Of a stretch of DNA of 20,539 bases, positions 1 to 7,684 are shown piece after piece (within the stretch, counting starts at the first letter, position 1; each line of letters starts with the position of its first letter). The notes beneath the pieces were generated by a model. It was not told the origin of the DNA. It saw nothing but the letters and a program-made list of their open reading frames with translations, and did no database searches. The position numbers were made by a program, and so were the translations under genes. The stretch comes from Bacteroidales bacterium (GTDB lineage Bacteria > Bacteroidota > Bacteroidia > Bacteroidales > UBA7960), in assembly GCA_003557765.1 (NCBI GenBank), contig PWNO01000052.1, positions 1 to 20,539 of the forward strand. Direction: 5' to 3'.

Positions 1-122
1 AGGGAGCTGGGACGCAAGATGCGCCAGGCACTGCCGTAATCCTGCATCTTCTTTTTGAATACATCCCGGCACATCTTCATGATCTCATTATATTGCTGAT
101 CGGTGTGTGTTTCCTGGCTCAT
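1..122 (-). CDS. DUF1599 family protein, N-terminal fragment (cut by window edge)
   Basis: Reading the minus strand from an ATG at 122 gives an open frame of 40 codons that runs off the window. It begins MSQETHTDQQYNEIMKMCRD and contains KKKMQDYGSAWRILRPSS near residues 23-40. The segment D-Y-G-x-A-W-R-I-L-R-P-S-S is, from memory, the hallmark of the DUF1599 family found in Bacteroidota. The family has been grouped with nucleotide-modification-associated domains, but its biochemical role is not established. A second ATG at 127 is in a frame that meets a stop at once, so 122 is the likely start. The gene is divergent from folP with about 40 bp between them, an arrangement I recall from other Bacteroidota. 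No promoter consensus is visible in that gap. The C-terminal part is outside the window. Confidence 0.75.
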   Translation of the reverse strand, partial: MSQETHTDQQYNEIMKMCRDVFKKKMQDYGSAWRILRPSS

Positions 123-162
123 GACATAAGATTAAGAACATGGACAAAATGCGATCCAGCCA

Positions 163-1023
163 ATGACAAAAGAGGCTTTTTTTCATCCTCCCCGGACCAT
201 CAACTGTAAAGGCAAAATTATAAATTTATCTGCTCCCCTCGTGATGGGGGTGATGAATATTACGCCGGACTCATTCTATGATGGAGGCAAGTACCGTAAC
301 CCGCTGGATGCCATTAAAAAAGCAGAGCAGTTCCTGGATGAAGGCGCAGACATCCTTGACATAGGTGCTGCCTCGAGCCGGCCTGGTGCAGAGATCATTC
401 ATCCCGAAGAAGAACAGGACCGGCTGCTGCCAGCACTGAAGGCTGTTGTCAGGCAGTTCCCGGAAGCCGTGATCTCCATTGACACGTACCATAGCAGCAC
501 CGCCAGGATGGCCATAGAAGCCGGTGCCCACCTTATCAACGACATCTCTGCAGGAGAAATCGACAACCGAATGTTCGACACCATGGCAGAGCTCCAGGTT
601 CCCTACATCATGATGCACATGCAGGGCCGCCCTGAAAACATGCAGATAGAACCCACCTACCACCACCTCATCAAGGATATTGCCTTCTATTTCTCAGAAA
701 AAATCAGGATACTTAAGGACAAAGGATTACACGACATCATCCTGGATCCGGGTTTCGGATTTGGTAAGACCCTGGAGCAAAATTATCATCTGCTTGCCGG
801 GCTGGACTATTTCCGGATGTTTGAACTGCCCTTACTTGTTGGGTTTTCCAGAAAATCAATGATTAACAAAGTGCTTGGGGTTCCGCCAGCCAAGGCACTC
901 AATGGCACCACAGTGCTTAACACCCTGGCTGTCGTACAAGGGGCAGACATTCTCCGGGTACATGATGTAAGAGAAGCCAAAGAGGTGATAAAAATATGCA
1001 GTTTTTATCAAAAACAACGATAA
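163..1023 (+). CDS. folP: Dihydropteroate synthase
   Basis: A protein of 286 aa that condenses para-aminobenzoate with 6-hydroxymethyl-7,8-dihydropterin diphosphate in the cytoplasmic folate pathway; it is the sulfonamide target. Both family signatures are present: MGVMNITPDSFYDGG at residues 28-42, and the pterin-binding segment GADILDIGAASSRPGAE from residue 61. Further matches are SIDTY near residue 106, DPGFGFGKT near 197, GFSRKSM near 228 and the C-terminal RVHDV. Length is normal for a TIM-barrel FolP. The ATG at 163 is the only sensible start, because the upstream ATGs at 140 and 149 are out of frame. cdaA follows after 39 bp on the same strand, so the two are probably cotranscribed. 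No missing catalytic residue was noticed. Confidence 0.97.
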   Translation: MTKEAFFHPPRTINCKGKIINLSAPLVMGVMNITPDSFYDGGKYRNPLDAIKKAEQFLDEGADILDIGAASSRPGAEIIHPEEEQDRLLPALKAVVRQFPEAVISIDTYHSSTARMAIEAGAHLINDISAGEIDNRMFDTMAELQVPYIMMHMQGRPENMQIEPTYHHLIKDIAFYFSEKIRILKDKGLHDIILDPGFGFGKTLEQNYHLLAGLDYFRMFELPLLVGFSRKSMINKVLGVPPAKALNGTTVLNTLAVVQGADILRVHDVREAKEVIKICSFYQKQR

Positions 1024-1062
1024 ATATTTATCTTTACCCTGCCCGGATCAAACCACAGCGAT

Positions 1063-1932
1063 ATGATGGCTTTTTTTATCCCCTGTTTTCTTCAGATCAG
1101 GCTTCTTGAAATCCTGGACATTGTCCTGGTGGCCATCCTGATATACCAGCTGTACAGCCTCATCCGAGGCACCGGGGCCATGAACATCTTTTTGGGTATC
1201 CTTTCCATATACATGATATGGTGGCTGGTGCGCATTTTCGAGATGGAGCTGCTGACGGCCATCCTGGGAGAATTTATTTCGGTTGGCGTACTGGCCCTGA
1301 TCATCGTCTTTCAGCCAGAAATTCGTAAGTTTTTGCTGGTCATCGGCAAGCGAAGCATCATACAAAGCGGGTCAAGATCTTTTTTCAAGGGATTGTGGCA
1401 GATGGAAGAAGAACGCGAACTAAACATCCCTGCAATCGTCAACGCATTTGAATCTCTGTCCGAGCAAAAGACAGGAGCGCTGGTGGTGATCACACATGAA
1501 GACAAGCTGGAGTCTTTCATAGAGACGGGACAGCGCATGGATGCCGAAATCTCAGAGCAGCTTATCGGGTCCATATTTTTTCTCAACAGCCCGCTACACG
1601 ATGGCGCCGTGATCATATCAGACAACAGGATTATCGCCGCGCGCTGCGTGTTGCCGGTGTCATCCATAAGGAAAATTCCTGCCTCACTGGGACTGCGCCA
1701 TCGGGCAGCAATAGGAATCACGGAACAAACAGACGCTATTGCATTGCTCGTCAGTGAACAGACCGGCAAGATCTCCTGGTGCAAGGGCGGAGACATCAAA
1801 CGCAACATCAAGCCACTGCAGCTCAAGGAACTTCTTGTTAAGGAGTTTACTGCCGGAAAACAGCAAGATGGCGGCGGCAAAGAGAAGTTTTCATTCCTCA
1901 AAAACATCATGAAACAAAAAGATACCTCATGA
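1063..1932 (+). CDS. cdaA: Membrane diadenylate cyclase (c-di-AMP synthase), CdaA type
   Basis: A protein of 289 aa that makes cyclic di-AMP from two ATP. The N-terminal part (about residues 17-95) holds three hydrophobic segments separated by short loops, as in CdaA/DacA. The cytoplasmic DAC (DisA_N) domain follows, with the catalytic motif DGA at 180-182 and the LGLRHRAA motif at 209-216, then SEQTGKIS at 231-238. The tail is short, lysine-rich and hydrophilic. Translation could begin at either of the two adjacent ATGs (1063 or 1066). The stop overlaps the next start by 4 bp (ATGA), which implies translational coupling with the BadF-type kinase. In studied bacteria c-di-AMP controls potassium and osmolyte transport and wall integrity; the sequence itself does not show which applies here. 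No CdaR or GlmM gene is adjacent, unlike in Firmicutes. Confidence 0.95.
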   Translation: MMAFFIPCFLQIRLLEILDIVLVAILIYQLYSLIRGTGAMNIFLGILSIYMIWWLVRIFEMELLTAILGEFISVGVLALIIVFQPEIRKFLLVIGKRSIIQSGSRSFFKGLWQMEEERELNIPAIVNAFESLSEQKTGALVVITHEDKLESFIETGQRMDAEISEQLIGSIFFLNSPLHDGAVIISDNRIIAARCVLPVSSIRKIPASLGLRHRAAIGITEQTDAIALLVSEQTGKISWCKGGDIKRNIKPLQLKELLVKEFTAGKQQDGGGKEKFSFLKNIMKQKDTS

Positions 1933-2777
1933 TACTGATTGCTGACAGTGGAAGTACCAAAACAGATTGGGTCGTCGCAGAAGGCAACGACGTGCTGCAA
2001 GCCTTCAAAACTGTCGGCATTAATCCCTACTTTGTCCAAACCGAAGAGGCAAAAGATATCCTGCAGGAAGCATTTGTCGGGCAAATCAACAAAAAAGACA
2101 TCCATGCCGTTCATTTCTATGGTGCCGGATGCTCTTCCACACAAAAACAGCAAGTTATCCAGAAGGCCTTACAGGATATCTTCCCACATATCGCCACGGA
2201 TGTGAATCACGACATGCTGGGCGCCGCAAGAGCGTTGTTTGGAAACAGCACCGGAATTGCCTGCATTCTGGGGACCGGGTCAAACTCCTGCGTATATGAT
2301 GGACACCAAATCACCGAAAGCTTGTTCTCCTTTGGATACATGTTTGGTGATGAAGGAAGCGGCGCGCACCTTGGTAAGACATATATTGCTGATCACCTGA
2401 AAGAAAAGGCACCACAAGAGATTATGAATGCCTTTGTTGACAAATATGATCTCAGCCGGGAAATGATTCTAACCAATATCTATAAAAAATCCAATCCCAA
2501 TCGATTCCTTGCTTCCTTTACGCACTTTCTGAGGGAACAACTCCACCACCCCTACGTCTATCACCTGGTGCAAACATGCTTTGAAGCATTTTTTGAAGAA
2601 CAGCTATGTCGATTTTCCGAATATCAAAAGTATAGGCTGGGATGCATTGGTTCGGTGGCATATCATTTCCGTGAGGTGTTTGAAAAAGCAGTGGAAAAAT
2701 ATGGGATGCAGACCGCGCAAATGATGGCATCTCCAATGGAAGGACTTGTCCGCTATCATGCCGGTGATCCATCATAA
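1929..2777 (+). CDS. BadF/BadG/BcrA/BcrD-type ATPase, probable N-acetylglucosamine-kinase-like sugar kinase
   Basis: A protein of 282 aa of the ASKHA (actin/hexokinase/Hsp70) fold. The phosphate-1 loop is DSGSTKTDW at residues 6-14, the phosphate-2 loop is GTGSNSCVYDG at 115-125, and GDEGSGAHLGK at 140-150 is typical of the N-acetylglucosamine-kinase-like branch. The name BadF/BadG comes from benzoyl-CoA reductase activators, but this protein lacks the cysteine pattern expected for an activator ATPase and resembles the sugar-kinase branch instead. The likely role is ATP-dependent phosphorylation of an amino sugar in the cytoplasm, possibly from murein recycling; the exact substrate cannot be read from sequence. 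The start overlaps the cdaA stop by 4 bp. The gene converges on miaA1 with only 16 bp between stops, and no hairpin terminator is visible there. Confidence 0.85.
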   Translation: MILIADSGSTKTDWVVAEGNDVLQAFKTVGINPYFVQTEEAKDILQEAFVGQINKKDIHAVHFYGAGCSSTQKQQVIQKALQDIFPHIATDVNHDMLGAARALFGNSTGIACILGTGSNSCVYDGHQITESLFSFGYMFGDEGSGAHLGKTYIADHLKEKAPQEIMNAFVDKYDLSREMILTNIYKKSNPNRFLASFTHFLREQLHHPYVYHLVQTCFEAFFEEQLCRFSEYQKYRLGCIGSVAYHFREVFEKAVEKYGMQTAQMMASPMEGLVRYHAGDPS

Positions 2778-2793
2778 ATCTACCATCAATCAA

Positions 2794-3717
2794 TTACAAT
2801 AAGTCCGCTTTTACTCGTATCCGGGACAGTATCTCATCATAAGCCTCCGGATGGCACCAATGCGCATCATCATAACGTTTAAACCAGGTAATTTGCCTTT
2901 TGGCATATCTCCTGGTGTGGGTTTGGATCTTCTTCACAGCAGCAGAAAGCGGCCAAACCCCCGATAACCAAGCAAAAATTTCCTTATAGCCAACCGTATT
3001 TAGCGCATTGTGTTGACGGTAGGGAAAAAGATCCCAGGCTTCTTCCACCAGGCCGTCACGAATCATTTGGATGGTACGCCCATTGATGCGGCTAAAAAGT
3101 TCCTGGCGCGGACGGTGGAGGATGACCTTCATGGTGTCAAAAGGCCGGTCGACTCCTGTATTTTGCCGCAGTACCGAAAACTTTTCCCCGGTGGTCAGAA
3201 AGGTTTCAATGGCACGCATCATGCGGTTCGGATTGGCGCGGTCTACCACTTCGTAATATTGGGGATCCACTTGTCTGAGCCAGCGCCGCAAGCCTTCATG
3301 TCCTTGCTGTGCATAGATGTTTTTTACTTGCTGTCGGACCGTGGGGTCAGGATCGGGGAGATCATCAATGCCATAGAGCAAGGTGTCGATATACAGTCCG
3401 GATCCACCGGTGAGAATCACCACCGGATTATTGACAAAAAGCTGTTCAAGAAGGTCTAGCGCATCGGTGGCATACCTTGCTGCGTTGTAATCATCATGGA
3501 TAGACCGGTGTCCGATAAAGTGATGTGGAGCAGCGTCCAATTGAGACTTTGTGGGGGTTGCAGTGCCGATTTGCAGCTCTTTGTAGAACTGGCGGGCATC
3601 TGCAGAAATGATGTGTGTCTGGAGCTCCCTGGCCAGGCGTATGGTAAAGGAAGTTTTACCGACTGCCGTCGGGCCGGTGATCAATACCAAAAGGGGTTTA
3701 TGATTGTGGGGGTTCAT
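2794..3717 (-). CDS. miaA: tRNA dimethylallyltransferase, first paralog (MiaA1)
   Basis: The enzyme (307 aa from the chosen start) transfers a dimethylallyl group to N6 of A37 in tRNAs reading UNN codons. The P-loop GPTAVGKT is at residues 15-22, DARQFYKELQIGTATPT at 40-56, GGSGLYID at 104-111, and the C-terminal signature Q-I-T-W-F-K-R near residue 280. The open frame extends 66 codons upstream, but that extension lies inside the preceding gene and has no MiaA similarity; the ATG at 3717 places the P-loop at its usual distance from the start. The first 20 bp overlap the end of the pRiA4b-like gene, suggesting coupling. A small oddity is Ala in place of Ser in the conserved D-S-R-Q motif. A divergent MiaA2 lies at 11390. 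UniProt-style miaA1/miaA2 pairs are known in Bacteroides. Confidence 0.95.
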   Translation of the reverse strand: MNPHNHKPLLVLITGPTAVGKTSFTIRLARELQTHIISADARQFYKELQIGTATPTKSQLDAAPHHFIGHRSIHDDYNAARYATDALDLLEQLFVNNPVVILTGGSGLYIDTLLYGIDDLPDPDPTVRQQVKNIYAQQGHEGLRRWLRQVDPQYYEVVDRANPNRMMRAIETFLTTGEKFSVLRQNTGVDRPFDTMKVILHRPRQELFSRINGRTIQMIRDGLVEEAWDLFPYRQHNALNTVGYKEIFAWLSGVWPLSAAVKKIQTHTRRYAKRQITWFKRYDDAHWCHPEAYDEILSRIRVKADLL

Positions 3718-4354
3718 GCTGATCCGTATCGTCGTAATAATCCTCACCCCCTTCAATCTGGTCAAAATCCGATAAACCTTCGGGTGGGGCATCCCCATCG
3801 CCATAAGAAAAGTCCATGGGTGTTTCCACACCCGGGATTTGCTTTGGTGTGGCCAAAAGTTCACGCGGCACAGCCCCTTTGGATTTGCTGATTCGGGGGT
3901 AGCTTTCGGTATCACTTGCGCGCTGGATCTTCATCAGTTCGATAAAAAAAGTCCACTGGTTGAGGTTGTCATACATGAACAGCATCCGCTGGTGGGGATC
4001 GTCGATATGGTCCTTCAGGAAAGTTTTATGCATAAGCAAGGCATCGTTTTGCCTTTCATCTTTTTGTCCTGTTTTGCTAAGATCTGCACTTTCGTCAGCC
4101 TCCCCCTCCCCCTCCCCTACAACAGGTGTATCGCCTGGAGGGGGAGTCGTATCCATGTCCACAAGCTGGATTTCCTGGTGCCTCCGGTAGCGGTGGTCAC
4201 AAATAAAAAAAGAGGCCAGCATACCCGGATCAAGGCCAAGGTTGCCCAGTATTGCCTGATGAAAGTCCTCAAAAGTCTGGTCAGCACGGAGCTCAATCTC
4301 CCTCAGAAAGTCCTCGTGGTCTTCAAATCGTATTTTAAATTTATAAATCAGCAT
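3698..4354 (-). CDS. pRiA4b ORF-3-like / IS1096 TnpR-passenger family protein
   Basis: A protein of 218 aa. The N-terminal region (residues 1-68) begins with a beta-rich segment, then FEDFHQAILGNLG (28-40), ASFFICD (47-53) and EIQLVDMD (61-68). This matches the Bacteroidota form of the plasmid pRiA4b ORF-3-like family, whose function is unknown. A second conserved block, RMLFMYDNLNQWTFFIEL, is at 123-140. Between them lies an unusually long acidic insertion (about 70-108, rich in Pro, Gly, Glu and Asp), and the C-terminus is a second acidic tail (181-218). Despite the family name, no transposase or terminal repeats are present, so I do not call a mobile element. It sits between cca and miaA1 and overlaps miaA1 by 20 bp. 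An upstream TAATTTTG (minus, 4512-4505) fits a -7 element, but without a -33 partner. Confidence 0.8.
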   Translation of the reverse strand: MLIYKFKIRFEDHEDFLREIELRADQTFEDFHQAILGNLGLDPGMLASFFICDHRYRRHQEIQLVDMDTTPPPGDTPVVGEGEGEADESADLSKTGQKDERQNDALLMHKTFLKDHIDDPHQRMLFMYDNLNQWTFFIELMKIQRASDTESYPRISKSKGAVPRELLATPKQIPGVETPMDFSYGDGDAPPEGLSDFDQIEGGEDYYDDTDQHEPPQS

Positions 4355-4516
4355 GTATTCTCCTTTTCATGTAATGAAACCGTAATACAGGAACGTGTTT
4401 CACACTACACAATTGATACCGGAAACCAATGTATGCAGATGCATGGAACACCCATGACATTTCCGACCAGATCAAAGCAAGACCTGATGTTGGCGCATCT
4501 TTTACAAAATTAAGGA

Positions 4517-5956
4517 TTAATTTTTTGAATTGCCTTTCTCAAGTCCCAGTTTTTTCCCTTCACTTTTCATGAGATCGTAGGCAGCATCCCGTTCGTTAGG
4601 TATAATACCATCCAGGATGGCTTCGCGGATGGCTGTTTTAATTACCCCCACCTCCGGACCGGGTGGGATCCCGAAGTGCGCCATAATGTCTTCACCGGAT
4701 ACAGGAGGCTGCCAGTTACGCAGGCGGTCTTTCTCTTCGATCTCCTGTAATTTTTTACGCACCAGCTGAAAGTTTCTCAGGTAGCGCTGCACCTTATCCC
4801 TGTTGCCTGAAGTGATATCTGCCTCGCAAAGCATCATCAGGTCATCAATGTCGTCACCAGCTTCAAAAAGCAACCTGCGCACTGCAGAATCTGTAACGAT
4901 GCTTTCTGTCAGGGCAATGGGACGCAGGTGAAGCTTCACCAGCTTTTGCACATAGCGCATTTTTTCATTCATGGGGAGTTTCAGTCGCCTGAAAATCACT
5001 GGCACCATTTTCTGGCCAAGGAACTCATGTCCGTGGAAAGTCCAGCCATGTGCTTTTTCATATTTCCTGGTTGCCGGCTTGGCGATGTCGTGTAGCAGCG
5101 CTGCCCACCTGAGCCAAAGATCATCCGTATGTTCAGCCAGGTTGTCAAGCACCTGTATAGTATGAAAAAAGTTGTCTTTATGTGCTTTGCCGTCCACTAC
5201 CTCAACGCCATGTAACTGCTCAAGCTCTGGAAAGAAATGTGTCAGCAGGCCTGCAGCCCTGAGCATTTTCAGACCGCGTCCGGGAATATCGGCAAGCATG
5301 ATCTTGTTAAACTCTTCCATAACCCGCTCCACAGATACGATCTGTATCCTTTCCGCATTGGCACGTATGGCGTCAAATGATTTCGGGTCGATCTCAAAAT
5401 GCAATTGGGTTGCAAACCGGATGGCTCGCATCATCCTCAAAGGATCATCGGAATAGGTCACATCCGGGTCGAGTGGAGTTCGGATAATTTTTTTCTCCAG
5501 ATCACTAATCCCCTGGAAAGGATCCAGCAGGGTGCCAAAATCTTTCTTTTTCAGGCTGATCGCCATGGTGTTGATCGTGAAATCCCTGCGCCGCATATCA
5601 TCTTCGAGGGTGCCATCTTCCACGATGGGTTTCCGGGAATCCGTCCGGTAGGATTCTTTTCTGGCGCCCACAAATTCAATTTCCCAGGAGTGATACCGGA
5701 ACATAGCTGTACCAAAATTTTTGAACACCTTAAAACGCCCTTTTTTATCCGTTTTTTCTGCTACGCGCGAAGCAAGCTCAATACCACTGCCAACCACGAC
5801 CACATCGATGTCTTTGCTTGGCCTGCCAAGAAGAATATCGCGCACCCAGCCGCCAACGATATAGGCTGGCCGGTTAATCTCTGCAGCAGCATCAGATATG
5901 GTGCGGATAATCTCCTGGTCCAGGTGCCCTTCAAAAACATATGCTTCTTTCTCCAT
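4517..5956 (-). CDS. cca: CCA tRNA nucleotidyltransferase with HD domain
   Basis: The enzyme adds or repairs the 3'-CCA end of tRNA (479 aa from the chosen start). The nucleotidyltransferase head has GGWVRD at 35-40, the metal-binding pair D49/D51 in KDIDVVVVG and the third acidic site EIE at 92-94. The [11 protein letters not shown] motif at 122-132 and [10 protein letters not shown] near 173-182 are typical. A following HD region has H265 and the HD pair at 289-290 ([11 protein letters not shown]), suggesting extra phosphohydrolase activity. An ATG 15 codons upstream (6001) would overlap tsaC by 32 bp; I prefer the ATG at 5956, which leaves a 13-bp gap and fits the usual family N-terminus. 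It is followed by the pRiA4b-like gene after 162 bp. Confidence 0.95.
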   Translation of the reverse strand: MEKEAYVFEGHLDQEIIRTISDAAAEINRPAYIVGGWVRDILLGRPSKDIDVVVVGSGIELASRVAEKTDKKGRFKVFKNFGTAMFRYHSWEIEFVGARKESYRTDSRKPIVEDGTLEDDMRRRDFTINTMAISLKKKDFGTLLDPFQGISDLEKKIIRTPLDPDVTYSDDPLRMMRAIRFATQLHFEIDPKSFDAIRANAERIQIVSVERVMEEFNKIMLADIPGRGLKMLRAAGLLTHFFPELEQLHGVEVVDGKAHKDNFFHTIQVLDNLAEHTDDLWLRWAALLHDIAKPATRKYEKAHGWTFHGHEFLGQKMVPVIFRRLKLPMNEKMRYVQKLVKLHLRPIALTESIVTDSAVRRLLFEAGDDIDDLMMLCEADITSGNRDKVQRYLRNFQLVRKKLQEIEEKDRLRNWQPPVSGEDIMAHFGIPPGPEVGVIKTAIREAILDGIIPNERDAAYDLMKSEGKKLGLEKGNSKN

Positions 5957-5969
5957 GACAAAGATTTGC

Positions 5970-6542
5970 TTAATTCCTGATAATGCGCATTTCTCCATCA
6001 TTATCGATTTTCACTATCGTGGAGGGTTTGGGGCGGGAAATGGCCTGGTATCTGTAGGGTACGATATGGTCAACAGCTTCTTTGATGGGGTCTACAATGC
6101 TGCTGTAAGAAAATGGGCTGGGAGAACCAGTGACATTTGCAGATGTAGAAGTGATGGGTTTTCCCAGAGCGCTTATCATCTCCTGACATAAGGCATGTTT
6201 GGGTATGCGTATGGCTATAGAACCGTCCTCTGCGGTTACATTTCGCGGCAGGTTGCGAGCACCGGGATAGATAATAGTCAACGGGTCAGAAAAGCTGGCC
6301 AGCAATTCAATGGCAATTTCCGGCAGGTATGTCACATAATTCTTTAACATATCCAGGTCGCGCACAAGCACGATGAGCGACTTCTCCTGGACACGTTCCT
6401 TGATGCGAAAAACTTTTTCCACTGCTTTTACTTGCGTAGCATCACAACCAATACCCCATATTGTATCGGTAGGATACAGCAAGGTACCACCGTTTCGAAG
6501 CACATCTACTGCCTCCTGTACATCATGATGAAATGACATCAT
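5970..6542 (-). CDS. tsaC: L-threonylcarbamoyladenylate synthase (Sua5/YrdC family, TsaC-like)
   Basis: The enzyme makes threonylcarbamoyl-AMP, the first intermediate of t6A37 in ANN-decoding tRNAs (190 aa). The YrdC-fold motif [13 protein letters not shown] is at 23-35, KER...K at about 48-54, and S-T-S-A-N in the ATP/bicarbonate pocket about residue 133. The length is that of the single-domain TsaC form, with no Sua5 C-terminal domain. A TTG codon at 6548 is in frame, but a strong Shine-Dalgarno AAAGGAGG (minus, 6556-6549) sits six bases before the ATG at 6542, which settles the start there or at the next ATG. Only 13 bp separate it from cca, so the two are almost certainly cotranscribed. 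The TsaB, TsaD and TsaE partners are not in this window. Confidence 0.94.
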   Translation of the reverse strand: MMSFHHDVQEAVDVLRNGGTLLYPTDTIWGIGCDATQVKAVEKVFRIKERVQEKSLIVLVRDLDMLKNYVTYLPEIAIELLASFSDPLTIIYPGARNLPRNVTAEDGSIAIRIPKHALCQEMISALGKPITSTSANVTGSPSPFSYSSIVDPIKEAVDHIVPYRYQAISRPKPSTIVKIDNDGEMRIIRN

Positions 6543-6548
6543 TTGCAA

Positions 6549-6556
6549 CCTCCTTT
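6549..6556 (-). promoter_or_regulatory. Strong Shine-Dalgarno of tsaC
   Basis: The minus strand reads AAAGGAGG here, with six bases before the ATG at 6542. Strong anti-16S pairing of this kind is uncommon in Bacteroidota and it decides the start codon over the in-frame TTG at 6548. Confidence 0.6.
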
Positions 6557-6579
6557 ATTCCAGTGTTTCTCAATTCCCG

Positions 6580-6599
6580 TGCCAAACACATGTTTGGCA
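6580..6599. repeat. Perfect 20-bp inverted repeat in the dapD-tsaC gap
   Basis: The arms TGCCAAACA and TGTTTGGCA are exact reverse complements separated by only two bases (CA). The site lies 54 bp after the dapD stop and about 24 bp before the tsaC Shine-Dalgarno, in the direction of transcription. No T-run follows on the minus strand, so a classical intrinsic terminator is not supported. It could be an mRNA processing or attenuation hairpin, or a binding site for a dimeric regulator. Confidence 0.55.
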
Positions 6600-6653
6600 G
6601 TATTTAGCAGCAAGCCTCAGGTAATGGATGGCATTGCGCTCCAGGTAACAGGA

Positions 6654-7481
6654 TTACACAGCTACCTGGTGTTCGCGCAGGGCTTCATTCAGGCTTGTTT
6701 TTCGGTCGGTGCTTTCTTTGCGTTTTCCGATGACCAGGGCGCAAGGAACATGGTATGTTCCGGCCTGGAACTCTTTTGGTATGCTCCCTGGGATGACCAC
6801 CGAGCGACGCGGGATGCGCTTGTTATAGAAAACCGGAGCTGATCCGCTCACGTCGATGATCTTTGTGGATGCTGTAAGCACCACATTGGCACCCAGCACA
6901 GCCTCCTCCTCAATGTGTACCCCCTCGACCACAATGCAACGTGAACCAATAAAACTATGGTCTTCCACGATCACCGGGGCAGCCTGCACAGGCTCCAGAA
7001 CACCCCCGATGCCAACACCGCCGCTCAGATGCACCTGTTTTCCAATCTGCGCACAACTGCCAACCGTTGCCCAAGTGTCTATCATCGTGCCTGAACCTAC
7101 ACGAGCACCAATGTTCACGTAAGAAGGCATCATCACCACGCCCTTTTCCAGAAATGCCCCATGCCGGGCAATGGCGTGCGGCACAACACGCACACCACTG
7201 GCGGCAAATCCTTTCTTCAAAGGGATCTTGTCATGAAACTCAAATGGACCTATTTCGAGGGTCTGCATCTGTTTTAATGGAAAATAAAGAATGACAGCCT
7301 TCTTGACCCAGTCGTGCACTACCCATTCCGCGCCCTTTTTTTCAGCCACACGCAGTTCGCCAGCATCCAGCAAGGCCACGGCTTCCTCTATGGCCTGATG
7401 GACTTTCTCCTCTTGCAAAAGATTACGGTCTTCCCATGCAGATTCAATGAGTTGTTTCAGTTTCAGATCCATAAAAACCAT
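6654..7481 (-). CDS. dapD: 2,3,4,5-tetrahydropyridine-2,6-dicarboxylate N-succinyltransferase
   Basis: DapD transfers a succinyl group from succinyl-CoA to tetrahydrodipicolinate in the lysine and diaminopimelate pathway (275 aa). Residues 97-210 form hexapeptide-repeat turns of a left-handed beta helix, including MMPSYVNIGARVGSGTMID (117-135) and HLSGGVGIGGVLEP (151-164). D135 in MIDTW corresponds to the catalytic Asp of the E. coli enzyme, and E186 is in the conserved VVEG. Either the ATG at 7481 or the one at 7472 can start it; the second fits the usual N-terminus slightly better. A consensus promoter lies at 7637-7607, predicting a leader of about 120 nt. It is the first gene of the minus-strand run, with 111 bp before tsaC, so partial cotranscription is an inference. 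Presence of the succinylase branch contrasts with the aminotransferase branch (DapL) used by many Bacteroidota. Confidence 0.95.
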   Translation of the reverse strand: MVFMDLKLKQLIESAWEDRNLLQEEKVHQAIEEAVALLDAGELRVAEKKGAEWVVHDWVKKAVILYFPLKQMQTLEIGPFEFHDKIPLKKGFAASGVRVVPHAIARHGAFLEKGVVMMPSYVNIGARVGSGTMIDTWATVGSCAQIGKQVHLSGGVGIGGVLEPVQAAPVIVEDHSFIGSRCIVVEGVHIEEEAVLGANVVLTASTKIIDVSGSAPVFYNKRIPRRSVVIPGSIPKEFQAGTYHVPCALVIGKRKESTDRKTSLNEALREHQVAV

Positions 7482-7606
7482 TTTAAGTTAAGTTCAATAT
7501 CATCCATGCAAGATGCCTGACCAGGTAAAATCCGGATTAGATACATTAAGGGTAAATACCCGATTTCGAAGGGCTGCCCCCTCGCGCTAAAACTTATGTG
7601 AACATG

Positions 7607-7637
7607 CAAAGATAGTACTATTTCCAAGTGAAGCAAA
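7607..7637 (-). promoter_or_regulatory. Bacteroidota-type promoter of dapD
   Basis: On the minus strand TTTG (7637-7634) is followed by 19 bases and TATCTTTG (7614-7607), an exact match to the TTTG-N-TAnnTTTG pattern of the primary sigma factor in Bacteroidota. Transcription is expected to begin near 7603. Confidence 0.7.
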
Positions 7638-7664
7638 CCCATCACACTATGGCAATAAGTTATG

Positions 7665-7672
7665 TATCTTTG
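7665..7672 (+). promoter_or_regulatory. -7 element of ruvX promoter
   Basis: TATCTTTG matches TAnnTTTG exactly, but no TTTG occurs at the expected distance upstream. The predicted transcript starts near 7677, leaving a leader of only about eight bases before the ruvX ATG at 7685. This favours that start over the in-frame ATG at 7628, which would lie upstream of the transcript. Confidence 0.5.
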
Positions 7673-7684
7673 CAGCAAAAAGCA

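Noticed and set aside
3718..3915. 66-codon N-terminal extension of MiaA1
   Set aside because: It lies in another frame of the pRiA4b-like gene, has no MiaA similarity, and the ATG at 3717 gives the standard N-terminus.
3698..4354. Mobile element suggested by the IS1096/TnpR-passenger family name
   Set aside because: No transposase, terminal inverted repeats or target duplications are visible; the gene sits in a housekeeping run and is common in Bacteroidota chromosomes.
4505..4512. TAATTTTG (minus) as promoter of the pRiA4b-like gene
   Set aside because: It fits the -7 pattern, but no -33 partner is present and the leader would be about 145 nt; too weak to list as a feature.
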